Of a DNA stretch of 64,000 bases, positions 1 through 7,868 are shown piece by piece. Where the stretch lies: positions 10,138-74,137 of the forward strand of contig CALLNU010000046.1 in the NCBI GenBank assembly GCA_938005465.1, in the 5' to 3' direction. Within the stretch, counting starts at the first letter, position 1. Each line of letters begins with the position of its first letter. The position numbers and the translations under genes were made by a program. Origin of the DNA: an uncultured Collinsella sp. (GTDB lineage: Bacteria; Actinomycetota; Coriobacteriia; Coriobacteriales; Coriobacteriaceae). The notes beneath the pieces are model-generated. The model worked only from the letters and a program-made list of their open reading frames with translations, was not told the DNA's origin and made no database searches.

Positions 1-303
1 AGAGCACAGGCCCACAGGAATGCCGTCACAGGCAAGTACGATCTCCTCGGGCACGTAGACGCAGAACGAACCAACGATCTTGGTGGCCTCGCCGGCCTCC
101 TTCTTGTCGAGCATCTCCTTAATACGGCCGCTGTGGATGTTGGTGGCGACAAAATCCAGGTAGGACGTGGACTTGGGGCGATTGTTCTGCGTCAGGAACA
201 TATCGCCGTACATCTGGCCCACGGCGCCCAGCAGCATGTCGTGGTCGGCAAGATTCATGCCGAGGCTCTCCCACATCGGATGGAAATCGAATTCTTCAGC
301 CAT
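1..303 (-). CDS. 2-hydroxyacyl-CoA dehydratase family / double-cubane-cluster anaerobic reductase, 5' part only
   Basis: About 101 N-terminal codons are inside the window; the gene runs off the left edge. The protein begins MAEEFDFHPMWESLGMNLAD and continues through a stretch reading FCVYVPEEIVLACDGIPVGL, the opening of the HgdB-like fold in which a cysteine after this point helps ligate an iron-sulfur cluster. Family members are ATP-driven anaerobic reductases or dehydratase subunits that act with an ASKHA-type activator in the cytoplasm. The start at 303 has a GAGAGGGG ribosome binding site 7 nt upstream. Its upstream region (304-600) carries a possible leader peptide, a hairpin and palindromic operators. 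The family assignment is fairly firm; the substrate cannot be told from this fragment. Confidence 0.7.
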   Translation of the reverse strand, partial: MAEEFDFHPMWESLGMNLADHDMLLGAVGQMYGDMFLTQNNRPKSTSYLDFVATNIHSGRIKEMLDKKEAGEATKIVGSFCVYVPEEIVLACDGIPVGLCS

Positions 304-441
304 GGCGGTTCCCCTCTCGAACCAAAAATGAATAGCTACGGTATTGCTGCACGGTGGGTGGCGAAAACCCAGCCGTGCTCAAACCCGGGATTTTGGGGAA
401 CCTGCTTTGCAGCTGATTATTTAGTTGTGCGTCGTCTCTCC

Positions 442-477
442 CGGAGCCGTGAACATACCTGCTCATATGCGGCTCCG
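442..477 (-). promoter_or_regulatory. Leader hairpin overlapping the end of the short leader ORF
   Basis: CGGAGCCG at 442-449 is the exact reverse complement of CGGCTCCG at 470-477, with a 20-nt loop. On the minus strand the first arm lies in the last codons of the leader ORF and the stop codon lies in the loop. No U-tract follows, so it is not a classical intrinsic terminator. It could be an attenuation or translational-coupling structure. Confidence 0.35.
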
Positions 478-531
478 AGCCATATACAGGGCGCGCGCGG
501 CAACGCGGCGAATGTATGTCGTCTGCGGCAT
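463..531 (-). CDS. Possible 22-aa leader peptide upstream of the dehydratase-like gene
   Basis: A short reading frame starting at 531 is preceded by a near-perfect AAAGGAGG Shine-Dalgarno 8 nt upstream and ends in TGA at 463-465. The peptide starts MPQTTYIRRVAARA and is arginine-rich. Its last codons form one arm of an 8-bp hairpin (442-477). A strong ribosome binding site, a tiny ORF and an overlapping hairpin together suggest a translated leader that could couple translation to expression of the gene at 1-303. It could be chance. No larger protein was found in this 429-bp gap. Confidence 0.35.
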   Translation of the reverse strand: MPQTTYIRRVAARALYMARSRI

Positions 532-550
532 GTGCGCACCCTCCTTTACC

Positions 551-599
551 AGTTGAGGTCAACTATATCAACGGTCATCGACTATGCGAACACCGTTGA
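551..599 (-). promoter_or_regulatory. Candidate promoter with clustered GTTGA/TCAAC operators
   Basis: AGTTGA-GG-TCAACT (551-564) is a palindrome, and TCAACGGT (568-575) is the reverse complement of ACCGTTGA (592-599), 16 nt apart. On the minus strand a TATAGT -10-like hexamer (562-567) lies between them, with a weak TTCGCA 17 nt upstream. Four GTTGA/TCAAC half-sites in 50 bp look like a dimeric regulator site over a promoter for the leader and the gene at 1-303. The regulator is unknown. Confidence 0.4.
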
Positions 600-732
600 C
601 ATTCGTACGACAGCGTCGTGTGCCGTCGTTTAATAAATAATTATTTTGATTGATAAGAGTTTGTCATCCATCATTCGGCGAACGGCAAGACAAAGCCGCC
701 GAGGCTTATATCCCCGACGGCATTAACCAGCG

Positions 733-1803
733 CTATCGACAAACCAAATGGATCCTGCTCGCATCAAAATGCATGCGCAAGGTCTCCCCCGCCTGTGGCA
801 ACTCCTCTACAGGCACGCTCACCTTGTTGACCTTCCACTGCAGGCGCGTGGGCGCATCGGCGCGCGGCACGTCCAGCAGCACCAGGCGCTCAAAGCGAGA
901 ATCGCTCACGCGAGCCACATGCAAGTCGTAACTGTTGCGACCCCGCTCTGCGCGATTGTCAACATGGAAGTAGCTTGCGCGAATGCCCAGGTACGCCACA
1001 TCATCGGGAACCTCGCGACCCACGTTAAAGGTCATGCCCCAGTCGAGGGCCTCAACTTCTTCGTCGCCGATCTTGCGCGCCCGGCTTGTGTTCTTGCAGC
1101 CCGTCAAGCGCAGCGCCGCCAGCGTCTGCGGGCGGCGGACCACGTCCTCGACGGAGCCGACCTCCTCGACATGCCCGTCGTGCATCACGCAGATGCGCTG
1201 GCAGAGGCGGCATGCTTCGTCGATGTCGTGGCTCACATAGAGCACGGTGCGGTTGCATACATCGAACAGGTCGAGCATGTTCTGTTCGAGGGCGCTCTTA
1301 AGATAGGAATCGAGTGCGCTCATGGGCTCGTCGAACATAAAGATGCCCGGATGCGCCGCCACCATGCGTGCAAGCGCCACACGTTGCTGCTGACCGCCCG
1401 AGAGTCGCGCGGGATAGCGGTCGGCAAAATCGGCTAGGCCGAAAATGCTCAGATAGCTCTCGGCCAGCCTTTTGCGCGCGGCGGCGTCGCCCGCATCCTT
1501 TACACCGGCGCATACGTTATCGGCCACCGTCATGTTGGGAAACAGCTGATAGTTTTGGAACAACAAGGCGCATTTTCGCTCCTGGGGTGACAGGTTGATG
1601 CCAGCCGCCGAGTCAAAAAAGGTCACGCCGTTGACGACGATCTTGCCCTCGTCGGGCGTCTCCACGCCGGCAATGCAGCGCAGCGTGCAGCTCTTGCCAC
1701 ATCCGGAGGCACCGAGCAAGGCCACGCGCTCCTCGCCGGCCTCAAGCTGCATGTCGAGCACAAACCCGGGATAACGTTTCTTAATATCCAGAACGAGCGA
1801 CAT
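733..1803 (-). CDS. modC: Molybdate ABC transporter, ATP-binding protein ModC
   Basis: A 356-aa ABC ATPase that powers molybdate (or tungstate) uptake with ModA and ModB. Visible motifs are Walker A GASGCGKS near residue 31, signature LSGGQQQR, Walker B IFMFDEP and a downstream SHD switch histidine. After about residue 230 a C-terminal extension with short beta-like segments takes the place of the MOP/TOBE domain that usually senses oxyanion. Its sequence is divergent and I could not confirm a canonical molybdate-binding site. The start at 1803 is 3 nt after the modB stop, with GGGAGG 10 nt upstream, so the two are translationally linked. Transcription is from the modA side. It is assigned as ModC rather than a sulfate ATPase because of modA and the Moco genes nearby. 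Confidence 0.85.
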   Translation of the reverse strand: MSLVLDIKKRYPGFVLDMQLEAGEERVALLGASGCGKSCTLRCIAGVETPDEGKIVVNGVTFFDSAAGINLSPQERKCALLFQNYQLFPNMTVADNVCAGVKDAGDAAARKRLAESYLSIFGLADFADRYPARLSGGQQQRVALARMVAAHPGIFMFDEPMSALDSYLKSALEQNMLDLFDVCNRTVLYVSHDIDEACRLCQRICVMHDGHVEEVGSVEDVVRRPQTLAALRLTGCKNTSRARKIGDEEVEALDWGMTFNVGREVPDDVAYLGIRASYFHVDNRAERGRNSYDLHVARVSDSRFERLVLLDVPRADAPTRLQWKVNKVSVPVEELPQAGETLRMHFDASRIHLVCR

Positions 1804-1806
1804 GGC

Positions 1807-3249
1807 CTATCGACCTCCCTGTAATGCGGCATCATCGCGCATGAGCTCGGCCAGTGCCTCGCGATCGATACACAGGGCATCACCGCCCGCCGGGTCGAGT
1901 GAATCGCCCTGTCCGGCGAGATCTTTGGCCTGCTTACGTTCCGCACGGGAAAGGCCACGCTCGCGGTATTTTTGCGAATGCGCCGTGTACATGTTGATGA
2001 ACAGGATGACTAGGAAGCTGAACGCTATTACGACCACGACCCAAAAGAGGGCCACCGACGTATTGCCGCCCATCCACTCAAAGTAGATGGCGATGGGAAT
2101 GGTCTGCGTAATGCCGGCATAGTTGCCCGCAAAGAACAGGGTGCAGCCAAACTCGCCCATCGCGCGGGCAAAGGCGAGCACCGTGCCGGCGGCAATCGAG
2201 GGCCAGCCAAGCGGCATCATAAGCTTGGTAAAGATGCGACGCTCGGACCAGCCCAGCGTGCGCGCCGCATCGAGCATCTGCGTGTCGAGGCTCTCGAAGG
2301 CTCCGAGTGCCGTACGATAGACCAGGGGAAACGACACCACCACGGCAGAGATCACCGCCGCGGGCCACGTAAAGACAATCGAGACGCCGTGCGCGATAAG
2401 CCACTGGCCGACCCCGGTCGAACGTCCAAACAGCATAAGCAGCAAAAAGCCGCACACCGTGGGCGGCAACACCATGGGAATGGTAAAGACCGAGTCAAGC
2501 AGGCCCTTGATGCGGCTCGTCGTACCCATGGTCTTCCATGCGGCAAACAGACCCAGCGCAAACGCGATCACCAGGGCAAGACCGCTCGTTTTAATGGACA
2601 CCCAAAACGGACGATAGTCGATGTCGCCCAAAAAGGAGGCCAGAGAGGTCAAGGGCCCCTGCTCATCCCGCAACACGACAGACGATGCTTCTACCATGTG
2701 AGCGCTATCAAGCCAACGCGCGCCGCCCTTGGCATCACCCGAGGCTGATGCAATCACCACATAACGGTCCCCATCCGCACCGCGCTCGTCAAAGCCATAG
2801 GTATACCCGCCGGCATCAAACGTTGTTTCCGCCGTCACATACCAAGGAAGATCCACGTCCCTTAGCTGCGCACCTCCCATGCAGTTTGCGCTGTCGAGCT
2901 CACAGACGAGGGCCTTGAGACCCGATACGCACTCGTTGTCCTGCGGATCCAATCCATACTTCTCGACCGCCTTGGGCGATATCCACACCACAACGCGATC
3001 GGCAGCAGGCGCCACTACAAGGTCCACGTCCTCGTCAACGGGAAACCGGTAGCCCTCAGGCTGGCCCTCCATGGCACGAGCGGTCCCCCTGGCCAACCGC
3101 TCAAAACCCTCGATCCCATAGGAAAGCCCATGAGCGGTCGCAGCAACCTGGGCCCCGTCCTCAGTGTCCCCAGCAAACGCAAATCCTGGCACCCAGCAAA
3201 GCGCGAAGGTCAAAGCACAGGCGACAAGCATGCGGACTCTATTAAGCAC
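1807..3249 (-). CDS. modB: Molybdate ABC transporter permease ModB with an extra exported N-terminal domain
   Basis: About 480 aa, roughly twice a normal ModB (about 220-230 aa). Residues 7-27 look like a signal peptide or first membrane segment. Then come about 185 residues with an exported-domain composition (several Cys, Trp and Tyr, no hydrophobic helix). The canonical five-to-six-helix permease follows, including the EAA-type loop LDAARTLGWSERRIF that contacts ModC. The GTG at 3249 is preferred because GGAG lies 6 nt upstream; a TTG at 3261 and an ATG at 3231 are alternatives. It lies 68 nt after modA and 3 nt before modC. The permease assignment is firm; the function of the exported domain (substrate capture, docking of ModA or redox sensing) is open. 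Confidence 0.85.
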   Translation of the reverse strand: MLNRVRMLVACALTFALCWVPGFAFAGDTEDGAQVAATAHGLSYGIEGFERLARGTARAMEGQPEGYRFPVDEDVDLVVAPAADRVVVWISPKAVEKYGLDPQDNECVSGLKALVCELDSANCMGGAQLRDVDLPWYVTAETTFDAGGYTYGFDERGADGDRYVVIASASGDAKGGARWLDSAHMVEASSVVLRDEQGPLTSLASFLGDIDYRPFWVSIKTSGLALVIAFALGLFAAWKTMGTTSRIKGLLDSVFTIPMVLPPTVCGFLLLMLFGRSTGVGQWLIAHGVSIVFTWPAAVISAVVVSFPLVYRTALGAFESLDTQMLDAARTLGWSERRIFTKLMMPLGWPSIAAGTVLAFARAMGEFGCTLFFAGNYAGITQTIPIAIYFEWMGGNTSVALFWVVVVIAFSFLVILFINMYTAHSQKYRERGLSRAERKQAKDLAGQGDSLDPAGGDALCIDREALAELMRDDAALQGGR

Positions 3250-3317
3250 GAAAAGCTCCAAGCGAATACAAGGACGGAGTGAAACATAAAACGATGGAAT
3301 TATCGCGCCAAGCCGCT

Positions 3318-4199
3318 CTACGCGGAAAGCTCAAAGCCGTACTTGGCCCAAATCTTCTGGGCTTTCTTGTTGGTCAGGCAGAAGTCGATGAACGCCTTGG
3401 CCTCGTCGGCGTGCTCGGAGCTCTCGGCAACGGCACCCGGATACACGATGGGCTTGTGCGAATCCTCGGGACACACGAAGGCCTCCTCGATGCCGTCGTA
3501 GCGGAAGATATCGGAGCTGTAGACAAAACCGGCCACGCAGTCGCCCGTAGAGACGTAGGCGGCAGCGGTGCCGACCTTATCGGCCAGGGCCACCTTGTCG
3601 GCGAGTTCGGGCGCATACTCGCCGTCGTCACCCTCGGTGCCGGTGTAGAGGCCCACGGAGGCCAGGGCCTGGTTGGCATATTTGCCGGCGGGAACAGTCT
3701 TAGCGTCGCCAATGGCGATCTTGCCGTCCAGATTCGCGACGTCGGCGATGGCCTCGACCTTAGTATCGGAGCCCTCGGCGCGAATGATCACGAGGTCGTT
3801 GACGAACATGTCCTCACGCGTGTCGGCATCGACGAGCTCGGCGGCTTCGGCGTCGTCCATGGTGCCCTTGGAGGCCGTGATGAGCACGTCGACGGCGGCA
3901 CCGGCGCGCATCTGCTCGACAAGGTCGCCAGACGCCTTAAACTGCGTGTCGGCAAACGTGGTGCCGGTCTGCTCGGTGTAGAGCTCCTGAACCTCGGGCA
4001 GAGCTTTCTCGAGCGAGTTAGCGGCAAAGACCTGCAGCTCGACAGCCTTCTTCTTAGAGGAAGACTTGACGGAGCCGGCATCGGAACCAGCGGGCTCGGA
4101 CGTCTTGTTGCCCGAGCAGCCGGCAAGGCCAAGGCCGGCGGCAGCGGCAGCAGAAAGCGAGACAAAACCGCGGCGTGAAACCATATCGAACATATTCAA
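3318..4199 (-). CDS. modA: Molybdate-binding lipoprotein ModA
   Basis: A 293-aa solute-binding protein. The N-terminus has a twin-arginine pair (R9-R10) followed by a hydrophobic stretch and lipobox LAGC with Cys28, predicting a Tat-exported lipoprotein. The mature part contains family hallmarks: LQVFAANSLEKALPEVQELY, then FKASGDLVEQMRAGA and the C-terminal KAFIDFCLTNKKAQKIWAKYGF. It captures molybdate or tungstate outside the membrane and passes it to ModB. It is the first gene of a modA-modB-modC unit. A promoter-like TATAAT and two inverted repeats lie just upstream (4241-4305). Confidence 0.9.
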   Translation of the reverse strand: MNMFDMVSRRGFVSLSAAAAAGLGLAGCSGNKTSEPAGSDAGSVKSSSKKKAVELQVFAANSLEKALPEVQELYTEQTGTTFADTQFKASGDLVEQMRAGAAVDVLITASKGTMDDAEAAELVDADTREDMFVNDLVIIRAEGSDTKVEAIADVANLDGKIAIGDAKTVPAGKYANQALASVGLYTGTEGDDGEYAPELADKVALADKVGTAAAYVSTGDCVAGFVYSSDIFRYDGIEEAFVCPEDSHKPIVYPGAVAESSEHADEAKAFIDFCLTNKKAQKIWAKYGFELSA

Positions 4200-4240
4200 C
4201 CCTTTCGAACGCTATGCCCGGGCACCCCGCCGCAGGCTTT

Positions 4241-4305
4241 AATCTGCAATCAGATTATACTTCCGTGCGAATAATGGTAGTGAGAAATTATTCTCGCTAG
4301 AGAAT
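4241..4305 (-). promoter_or_regulatory. mod operon promoter with candidate operators
   Basis: On the minus strand a perfect TATAAT (4254-4259) lies about 55 nt before modA. AATCTG-CAAT-CAGATT (4241-4256) overlaps it on the downstream side. GAGAA-ATTA-TTCTC (4282-4295), sharing an arm with ATTCTC-GCTA-GAGAAT (4290-4305), sits over and upstream of the expected -35 position. The arrangement fits an oxyanion-responsive repressor or activator. No ModE gene is in the window, and the half-sites do not match the E. coli ModE box I remember. Confidence 0.5.
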
Positions 4306-4346
4306 ATAGATTCGAGGTACCGTACCCCTCGGCGTCGCTTCGGCGG

Positions 4347-4383
4347 AAAACAAAGGCGGAGCGACCGATAAGGTCGCCCCGCC
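4347..4383 (-). terminator. Intrinsic terminator of the moeA-mogA unit
   Basis: Twelve-base arms 4355-4366 and 4372-4383 pair with a single mismatch around a 5-nt loop. On the minus strand they are followed by TTTGTTTT (4347-4354). It lies 13 nt after the mogA stop. Confidence 0.8.
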
Positions 4384-4396
4384 GCAGGTAAACCGC

Positions 4397-4876
4397 TTAG
4401 TTGGTATGTCCGCCGCCCGCTGTCATCTGAGCCGCATGCTCCAGCTGGTCTGCTATGGCCTCCCAGCTTTCGCGGGCGGCCTTCGTAGAACCGGGAAAGT
4501 TTACGACAAGTGTATGACCTCGTTGCATGCAAATAGCGCGCGAGAGCATGGCGCGGCGCGTCTTGGTCATCGAGTACGCGCGAATCGCCTCTGCAATACC
4601 CGGCACATCGCGGTCGCAGACGGCACGCGTCGCCTCGGGCGTCACATCGCGCATCGAAAGCCCCGTGCCGCCGCAGGTGAGCACGACATTGGCGTGGCAC
4701 TCATCGGCGGCTTCCACAATGGCATCACCGATCTCGCTGACGTCGTCGCGCACGACCACATGTGAGGAGACCGTCCAGTCCTGCGCCTCGATAAGCTCCT
4801 CGAGCGCGGCTCCAGCCTCGTCCTGAGCAAGATCGCGTGTGTCCGAGCACGTCACAATCGAAATCTTCAACTCCAT
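4397..4876 (-). CDS. mogA: Molybdopterin adenylyltransferase-type protein, MogA/MoaB family
   Basis: 159 aa, the usual length of the family. It binds molybdopterin and, in the MogA role, adenylates it before molybdenum insertion by MoeA. Visible motifs are the GGTG loop in VVLTCGGTGLSMRDVTPEAT, followed by IPGI-like DVPGIAEAIR and the C-terminal FPGSTKAARESWEAI. The start at 4876 (MELKISIVTC) has AGGAGG 7 nt upstream. A longer frame reading back into moeA lacks this support. It lies 10 nt after moeA and shares its terminator. MogA and MoaB cannot be separated from sequence alone, but adjacency to moeA and mod supports Moco synthesis. Confidence 0.85.
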   Translation of the reverse strand: MELKISIVTCSDTRDLAQDEAGAALEELIEAQDWTVSSHVVVRDDVSEIGDAIVEAADECHANVVLTCGGTGLSMRDVTPEATRAVCDRDVPGIAEAIRAYSMTKTRRAMLSRAICMQRGHTLVVNFPGSTKAARESWEAIADQLEHAAQMTAGGGHTN

Positions 4877-4886
4877 AGCGATCCTC

Positions 4887-6149
4887 CTATAGCACCGTTC
4901 CCTCAGGCAGGTCGACACGCACGACGTCCACGACATCTCCCGCCTTGAGCTCGCACGGTCCTTCGTCAATACGCAGCAGGCAGTTGGCCCGCTGCATCGT
5001 GCCGAGCAGCGCCGAATTCTGCGTCTTGGCCTCGGTCACCAACAGCTCACCGGTCTCGGGGTCGCGCAAAACCGTGGCGCGATCGAAGAAGCGTCGGTCC
5101 TGGCGCTTTTTCACACCGTGCGTGAGCGTCGCCTGCTGCACGGGACGCGCGCCCTCGGCAAAGCCGCGCATCTTACGAATCGCCGGGCGGGCGAGCATCT
5201 CAAAGCCCACATACGCCGCGGCCGGATTGCCTGAAAGCCCCAGGTAAGGCTTACCCCCGAGCAAGCCAAACGTAATGGCCTTGCCGGGACGCATCGAGAT
5301 CCGATCGAACAGAACCTCGCCCTCGCGCTTGACCAGCGCCGTCACATAGTCGTAATCGCCCGCCGAGGCGCCACCGCTCGTAATGACAAAATCGCACTCC
5401 TGCACGGCACGATGTACGAGCTCGGCAATCGCCTGTTCATCATCGGGAGCGATGCCGTAGAACACGGGCTCGGCTCCTGCATCGAGCGCCTCGGCCATCA
5501 GCGCCGAGGAGTTGGAATCGCGAATCTGACCGCGTGCCGGTACCCTACTCGGTGCGACCAGTTCCGTGCCCAGCGAGATGATGCCCACGCGCGGGGCAGC
5601 GTGCACCTTCACGCTCGCGTATCCGGCGCTTGCCAGCAAGCCGGCGCCGGCCGGAGCCACGACCTCGCCGGCGTGCATCACAACATCGCCGGCATGGGCC
5701 TCCTCGGCAGCCGAGCGAACGTTCTCCCCTACCTTGGCAGGCGCCGAGAAGCGAACGTGCGAGCCCTCGTTGCCATCGCCATCGAGTACGTCGACGATCT
5801 CGTACTTCACCACGGCATCGGCACCTTCGGGTACTGGCGCGCCTGTCATAATGCGGACCGTCTCGCCCGCGCCGATTGCGCCCTCAAACACATGGCCCGC
5901 GGCCTCGTGTCCGATAACGTCGAGCGTCACCGGCGCCTCGCCAGATGCCTGCGCCAAGTCCGCCGAGCGCACGGCATATCCGTCCATAGCGCTGTTGGCA
6001 AACGGCGAGATGTCGATATCGGCCACCGCGTCCTCGGCCAAGGGAAGACCGGCGGCCTGCCACACGGGAATCTCGATGAGATCCGTCGGAGCAACGTGCG
6101 ACAGGACAATCGACTGCGCGTCCTCCAGTGGAATGAGTTTCTCTGCCAT
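4887..6149 (-). CDS. moeA: Molybdopterin molybdotransferase MoeA
   Basis: 420 aa, normal for MoeA. It inserts molybdate into adenylated molybdopterin, the last step of Moco formation in the cytoplasm. Seen in order: N-terminal ANSAMDGYAV substrate loop (about residue 50), the MPT-binding central part with ITSGGASAGDYDYV, then GLSGNPAAAYVGFEMLARPA, and a C-terminal beta domain. ATG at 6149 is chosen because AGAGG lies 5 nt upstream; a GTG two codons earlier abuts the ribosome site. The gene is co-transcribed with mogA. The mod genes directly downstream mean import and use of molybdenum are encoded together. Confidence 0.92.
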   Translation of the reverse strand: MAEKLIPLEDAQSIVLSHVAPTDLIEIPVWQAAGLPLAEDAVADIDISPFANSAMDGYAVRSADLAQASGEAPVTLDVIGHEAAGHVFEGAIGAGETVRIMTGAPVPEGADAVVKYEIVDVLDGDGNEGSHVRFSAPAKVGENVRSAAEEAHAGDVVMHAGEVVAPAGAGLLASAGYASVKVHAAPRVGIISLGTELVAPSRVPARGQIRDSNSSALMAEALDAGAEPVFYGIAPDDEQAIAELVHRAVQECDFVITSGGASAGDYDYVTALVKREGEVLFDRISMRPGKAITFGLLGGKPYLGLSGNPAAAYVGFEMLARPAIRKMRGFAEGARPVQQATLTHGVKKRQDRRFFDRATVLRDPETGELLVTEAKTQNSALLGTMQRANCLLRIDEGPCELKAGDVVDVVRVDLPEGTVL

Positions 6150-6206
6150 ATGCACCTCTTAATGCCACGGCGCACAACAGGGGCGCCGATTCTTTATGCT
6201 TTTCTC

Positions 6207-6330
6207 AGTATAATCCCCCGATGCACGGCCGCGACTCGGTCTGTACCCGCAAATACACCTGTCGGTTGCAGGCCGCGAAACAGAATGGAAACCAACCCAC
6301 CGGCTCGTCGCGTTTACCGCGTTTTATAAT
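6207..6330. promoter_or_regulatory. Divergent promoter region between moeA and the CLC gene
   Basis: TATAAT at 6325-6330 (plus strand) lies 30 nt before the CLC start. TATACT read on the minus strand (6207-6212) lies about 60 nt before moeA. Neither has a strong -35. No fluoride (crcB) riboswitch core was recognised before the CLC gene. Confidence 0.4.
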
Positions 6331-6359
6331 GCTTGCGTTGCAACCTAAAAGAGGAACGT

Positions 6360-7781
6360 ATGGCTCATAACGACAAAACCGAAAGCGCAAACGAAACGCA
6401 GGATCATTCCCAGCCGCTCGACGACGGCGGCTTTTTCTCCCTGAACGACGTCATCATGGCAGGCAGACATCAGCTCACTCGCTCCGAGCATCTCTTAGCT
6501 GCCGACACGCGCCGCAACGTCCGCAACCTACTCGTGAGCGCCAAGTTGCTCGTGCTCGTCGTCACCGTATCGCTCGCCATGGGCGTTGCCGCTTGGGCGT
6601 TTTTGGCCTCGTTGAATATCGCGACCGACTATCGCGAGCACCATGTGTGGGTCTACGCCTTGCTTCCCGTTGTGGGCGTTGCCACCGCATGGGTGTACAA
6701 AAACCACGGTCTTGCCGCCAAGCGTGGCAACAACCTGGTCATCGACTCCGCTCTGGGCACACGCCTCATCCATATGCGCATGGCCGTCCTCACCTTCGTC
6801 TGCTCCACGCTCACACACCTAACGGGCGGATCGGCCGGTCGCGAGGGAGCCGCGGTGCAGATTGGCGGCACCATCGCCAGCAACATCTCGAGCCTCGCCC
6901 ACCTCAAAAAGCATGACCACCACGACCTCATGCTCGCCGGCATCTCGTCGGCCTTTGGCGCCGTATTCGGCTCGCCCCTTGCCGGAGCTTTCTTTGGCAT
7001 GGAGATGTGCTTTATCGGCAAGATCGACTACACGGCGGGCATCTACTGCCTGGTCGCCTCATTTACCGGCTACTTTACATCACTCGCCCTGGGTACCGAG
7101 TACGAGGCGAATGTTATCGCCAGCGTTCCCAACATGACACCACGGACGGTTGTCATCGTTGTTATCAGCGCCATTATCTTCGGTCTGACGGCACGCCTCT
7201 TTGCCTGGTCAGTTCGAACCGTCAAGAGCCTGTACGGTCGCTTTATCACCAATTATCTTATTCGCGCACTCATAGGTGCACTCGTGGTTTTGGCCGCCTA
7301 TGCCCTCCTCGACGCCTGGGACTACGCCGGCCTTTCCACGTGGCTTTCCGGCGCCGGATTTGCCGGCAACACCACCCTGGCGGACGCAGTCATCAAGTTG
7401 GTCGTCACAGCGCTCACCCTGGGCGCCGGCTTCCAAGGCGGCGAGGTCACGCCCCTGTTTGGTATCGGTGCGGCGCTCGGCGGCTGGATCGGTTGCCTCG
7501 TCGGAATCGATCCCAGCTTTCTAGCAGCGCTGGGCATGCTCGGCGTGTTCTGCGCCGGCCTTAACGTGCCTATCACCACCTGTATGATGGCCATCGACCT
7601 GTTCCACGGCACGGCAGCCGGGTTCTTTGTCATCGTGGCCTTTATCAGCTACCTAACCGCCGGACACCGCGGCGTGTACCCCGCCCAGCGCATCATCTCG
7701 CCCAAGCGCCGTTCGCTTATTGTGGATGAGGGCGGTACGGTAGCGGATGCTATCGAGCGCCACAACGACCTGATAGAGTAG
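6360..7781 (+). CDS. CLC-family anion channel/antiporter, possibly the fluoride-exporting type
   Basis: 473 aa with the many hydrophobic helices of a CLC protein in the inner membrane. The gating-glutamate motif is present as GGSAGREGAAVQIGG (about residue 165). The third signature appears as GFQGGEVTPLFGIGAALG instead of the GxFxP of chloride transporters. The combination of GREGxAVQ and GGEVTP is what I remember from the CLC-F (fluoride/proton antiporter) branch, so fluoride export is plausible, but the assignment is inferred. Start 6360 has AGAGGAACGT upstream. A lipid kinase gene follows 87 nt downstream on the same strand. Confidence 0.85.
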   Translation: MAHNDKTESANETQDHSQPLDDGGFFSLNDVIMAGRHQLTRSEHLLAADTRRNVRNLLVSAKLLVLVVTVSLAMGVAAWAFLASLNIATDYREHHVWVYALLPVVGVATAWVYKNHGLAAKRGNNLVIDSALGTRLIHMRMAVLTFVCSTLTHLTGGSAGREGAAVQIGGTIASNISSLAHLKKHDHHDLMLAGISSAFGAVFGSPLAGAFFGMEMCFIGKIDYTAGIYCLVASFTGYFTSLALGTEYEANVIASVPNMTPRTVVIVVISAIIFGLTARLFAWSVRTVKSLYGRFITNYLIRALIGALVVLAAYALLDAWDYAGLSTWLSGAGFAGNTTLADAVIKLVVTALTLGAGFQGGEVTPLFGIGAALGGWIGCLVGIDPSFLAALGMLGVFCAGLNVPITTCMMAIDLFHGTAAGFFVIVAFISYLTAGHRGVYPAQRIISPKRRSLIVDEGGTVADAIERHNDLIE

Positions 7782-7868
7782 ACGTAAGTATTCGACGTGC
7801 AGCCACAATCGGGGGCAATTCGACCTGAGCGCGACCGCACCGTCACGTCATACGCCGGGAGTCGCCCC

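Noticed and set aside
304..732. 88-aa minus-strand frame 296-562 and 166-aa plus-strand frame 133-633
   Set aside because: Neither has a ribosome site or family pattern; both run across the dehydratase start and its operators. The 22-codon frame with AAAGGAGG is better supported.
6213..6359. Fluoride riboswitch before the CLC gene
   Set aside because: The conserved crcB-motif core was not recognised; only a promoter-like TATAAT was seen.
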